From contig KQ960822.1 of NCBI GenBank assembly GCA_001553355.1, positions 1 to 64,000 of the forward strand: DNA of 64,000 bases, given 5' to 3'. Positions 62,476 through 64,000 of this stretch are shown here, in pieces; the first letter of the stretch is position 1; the number at the start of each line of letters is the position of its first letter. Below the pieces are notes generated by a model that did not search any database, was not told the origin of the DNA, and worked only from the letters and a program-made list of their open reading frames with translations. The stretch comes from Veillonellaceae bacterium DNF00626. GTDB lineage: Bacteria > Bacillota > Negativicutes > Veillonellales > Dialisteraceae. Position numbers and translations under genes: made by a program.

Positions 62476-63483
62476 TTATAATACCGGTGCCGTTCTGCTC
62501 CGTCCTAAGTCGTTTGTCATGAGAATATCTTCCCGCGGATCACGTCCTCCCGTAGTGAGGTAACCGCCCACCATGATCCCGTTAAGCCCACCGGTTAATG
62601 CATACGGTTGTAAACTTCGCAAATTAACTTCTCGTCCGCCGGCTGTACGAATAAGCGCTTTCGGTAAAACGAATCGGAACATAGCAAAAGTACGAAGTAC
62701 TTCTAATGGCGGTAATCGTTTATTATGATAAAATGGTGTTCCTTTCACGGGATTTAAAATATTCAGCGGAACCGAGTCAATGTGCATTTCCTTTAATTTA
62801 AAGGCCATTTCTACTCGCTGATCCAAAGACTCACCTAATCCGATTATGCCCCCGGAACATACGCGAATGCCGGCTTTTTGTGCAGTAGAAATAATATCTT
62901 CTTTATCTTCCATGGTATGGGTCGTACAAATTTCAGGAAAATATGACGGCGCCGTTTCAATATTACAATGAACACGAGTAATTCCCGCTTCTTTCAAACG
63001 CACTGCCTGCTCAGCAGAGATGAGACCCAATGAACAACATACTTCGATACCTACTTGCTCCTTAATTTTTTTTACAATATCAATAATCTCTTCAAATTCA
63101 TTCGGGTTATCTTGATTTCGTCCACTGGTTACTAAAGAAAAACGAACAGCGCCGGCTGCTTTTGCTTTTTTGGCTGCCTCCAATATTTGTTCTTCCGGCA
63201 AAAGTCTATACACCGTAGCACCGGTATTCCACCAACCGGACTGCGCACAGAATTTGCAATTTTCCTGACAATGCCCACTCCGTGCATTGATAATTGCACA
63301 AAAATCCACTGCATTTCCGTTAAATTTTTGACGAATTTTGTCCGACATAGCCAAAAGCAACATCGTATCTTCATCTTTTCTACGAATAATCCATTTTGCT
63401 TCTTCTTGCGTTATAGACCCCCCATCCATAACCCTTTCTGCTAATTGAATAATTTTTTCACAATCACTATTCATCATTGACAC
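62476..63483 (-). CDS. bioB: Biotin synthase
   Basis: BioB inserts sulfur into dethiobiotin in the last step of biotin synthesis, as a radical SAM enzyme. The 335 residues have the cluster motif GHCQENCKFCAQSG (about 71-84), the conserved SxGLISxEQxxxLKxAG region (CCSLGLISAEQAVRLKEAG), the YNHNxE-equivalent (RVHCNIETAPSYF) and the C-terminal AGGRE motif. The other bio genes are not in the window. It has its own promoter with a palindrome that is not the BirA box. The start codon may be MSMMN or MMN. Confidence 0.95.
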   Translation of the reverse strand: MSMMNSDCEKIIQLAERVMDGGSITQEEAKWIIRRKDEDTMLLLAMSDKIRQKFNGNAVDFCAIINARSGHCQENCKFCAQSGWWNTGATVYRLLPEEQILEAAKKAKAAGAVRFSLVTSGRNQDNPNEFEEIIDIVKKIKEQVGIEVCCSLGLISAEQAVRLKEAGITRVHCNIETAPSYFPEICTTHTMEDKEDIISTAQKAGIRVCSGGIIGLGESLDQRVEMAFKLKEMHIDSVPLNILNPVKGTPFYHNKRLPPLEVLRTFAMFRFVLPKALIRTAGGREVNLRSLQPYALTGGLNGIMVGGYLTTGGRDPREDILMTNDLGRSRTAPVL

Positions 63484-63518
63484 ACTCCTTACTGATGACT
63501 TCCTTTTTCCTCGTTGTC

Positions 63519-63532
63519 ACTCTTTGAAGAGT
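63519..63532. promoter_or_regulatory. Palindrome overlapping the bioB -10 box
   Basis: ACTCTTTGAAGAGT is a 6+2+6 perfect inverted repeat just downstream of and overlapping the -10 box of bioB. It could be an operator or a hairpin at the 5' end of the transcript. Confidence 0.5.
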
Positions 63533-63558
63533 ATAAAAGAAACAATTCGATATGTCAA
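63530..63558 (-). promoter_or_regulatory. bioB promoter
   Basis: TTGACA (63553-63558), a 17-base spacer and TATACT (63530-63535) on the minus strand, about 47 bases before the start codon. Confidence 0.85.
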
Positions 63559-63784
63559 TAAAAAAGTCTTATATAGTTTACAATCATTTTTCTTGTAACA
63601 AACAGAAAGTACCTCGCATGAGTAAAAAAATCTTCATTATTTTTCGAAATTTTTTATTGCCCTTTCACGCTTTATACGCCTATCAAGTCAAACTTTTATC
63701 CATCGCTATTCACACCATCATTTTTCAAGCATACAAAAAAGCTGTCAAATGACAGCCTTCTTGTTTATTCTTGTTATCGACTCA
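63559..63784. other. Intergenic region between bioB and hsp20
   Basis: With the bioB leader this is a gene-free stretch of about 300 bases. No gene is supported; only the hsp20 terminator is seen. Confidence 0.45.
63735..63757 (-). terminator. Terminator after hsp20
   Basis: GGCTGTCA / TGACAGCT stem with a 2-base loop and T6 on the minus strand, about 28 bases past the stop. Confidence 0.85.
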
Positions 63785-64000
63785 TTATTCAATTTCAATA
63801 TGATGAGCTGATTTTTCCAGTTCCGGAGATTGTTTCGGTAATGTGATAGTCAAAATTCCGTCTTTCAATCCTGCTTTGATTTCATTTTCTTTAATACCTT
63901 TTACTGTAAATTGACGACGGAAAATAGAACTATTTCTTTCTCGACGAATATAATTATGGGTTTTATCTTTTTCTTCTACTTTCTCTTCTTTCTTTGCCAT
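63785..64000 (-). CDS. Hsp20/alpha-crystallin small heat-shock protein (C-terminal part)
   Basis: The last 71 residues of an Hsp20-family holdase chaperone that prevents aggregation of unfolded proteins. YIRRERNSSIFRRQFTVKG, DGILTITLPK and the C-terminal tail fit the alpha-crystallin domain. The Met at the window edge aligns with the middle of that domain, at the AKKEEKVEEKD loop, so it is an internal codon and the gene continues beyond 64000. Partial gene. Confidence 0.9.
   Translation of the reverse strand: MAKKEEKVEEKDKTHNYIRRERNSSIFRRQFTVKGIKENEIKAGLKDGILTITLPKQSPELEKSAHHIEIE

Overview
The window looks like chromosome from a diderm Firmicute of the class Negativicutes (Veillonella/Dialister/Megasphaera-like; I cannot fix the genus). 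Firmicute traits are a T-box leader on ileS, an L21-Prp-L27 operon whose L27 carries the cleavable N-terminal extension, an L21-type leader, RNase Y, RecD2, and a SCIFF ranthipeptide with its radical SAM maturase. Outer-membrane traits are an SLH-domain OmpM-type porin, an RND efflux pump with its adaptor, an OstA/LptD-like protein, a secretin and TonB C-terminal domains. DNA is moderately AT-rich and nearly all genes lie on the minus strand; no tRNA, rRNA, CRISPR array, prophage or intact insertion sequence was seen.

Layout. 0.2-3.0 kb: secG-rnr-smpB (protein export, RNA decay, ribosome rescue). 3.2-4.9 kb: an ArsB/NhaD-type permease and an unrecognised 73-residue protein with an internal duplication. 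5.2-10.5 kb: pcrA-ligA and the manganese pyrophosphatase ppaC. 10.5-14.9 kb: RND pump and membrane-fusion lipoprotein. 14.9-21.9 kb: a YhcH-type protein, rplU-prp-rpmA, an NlpC/P60 protein with an altered active site, a CDF metal exporter, a PC4/YdbC-like protein, rny with an unusual 5' hairpin, and a metallo-beta-lactamase-fold protein. 22.1-23.0 kb: two plus-strand genes (small GNAT, HD-GYP).

23.1-36.1 kb is the long conserved block, read leftwards: rpsB-tsf, then pyrH-frr-orf-uppS-cdsA-dxr-rseP-ispG-proS-orf-recD2-comFC. It joins translation factors, the isoprenoid and phospholipid precursor pathway, a site-2 protease and DNA metabolism genes. A plus-strand acyltransferase, a probable free-standing small RNA, and a phoU-like/pit operon with Pho-box-like repeats follow (36.1-39.3 kb).

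40.9-48.0 kb is the least ordinary region: one tightly packed operon for a small secreted protein, a repeat-containing secreted protein, an OstA/LptD-like barrel, a PilP/GspC-like membrane protein, a secretin lipoprotein and an ABC-F ATPase. It could be a dedicated outer-membrane assembly or export unit lacking the usual pilus or type II motor genes nearby. Next to it (48.0-52.1 kb) are SCIFF and its maturase, an unrecognised tail-anchored coiled-coil protein and an AGCS amino acid symporter.

52.4-64 kb: an aldehyde dehydrogenase with an operator-like promoter and long leader, a 1-kb gene-free stretch with a 60-bp direct repeat flanking a REP-like palindromic element, the SLH porin, a Fur-family regulator, ileS with its T-box, a DinJ-YoeB type toxin-antitoxin pair, a secreted protein with two TonB-C-like modules, bioB, and the end of an Hsp20 gene cut by the window edge.
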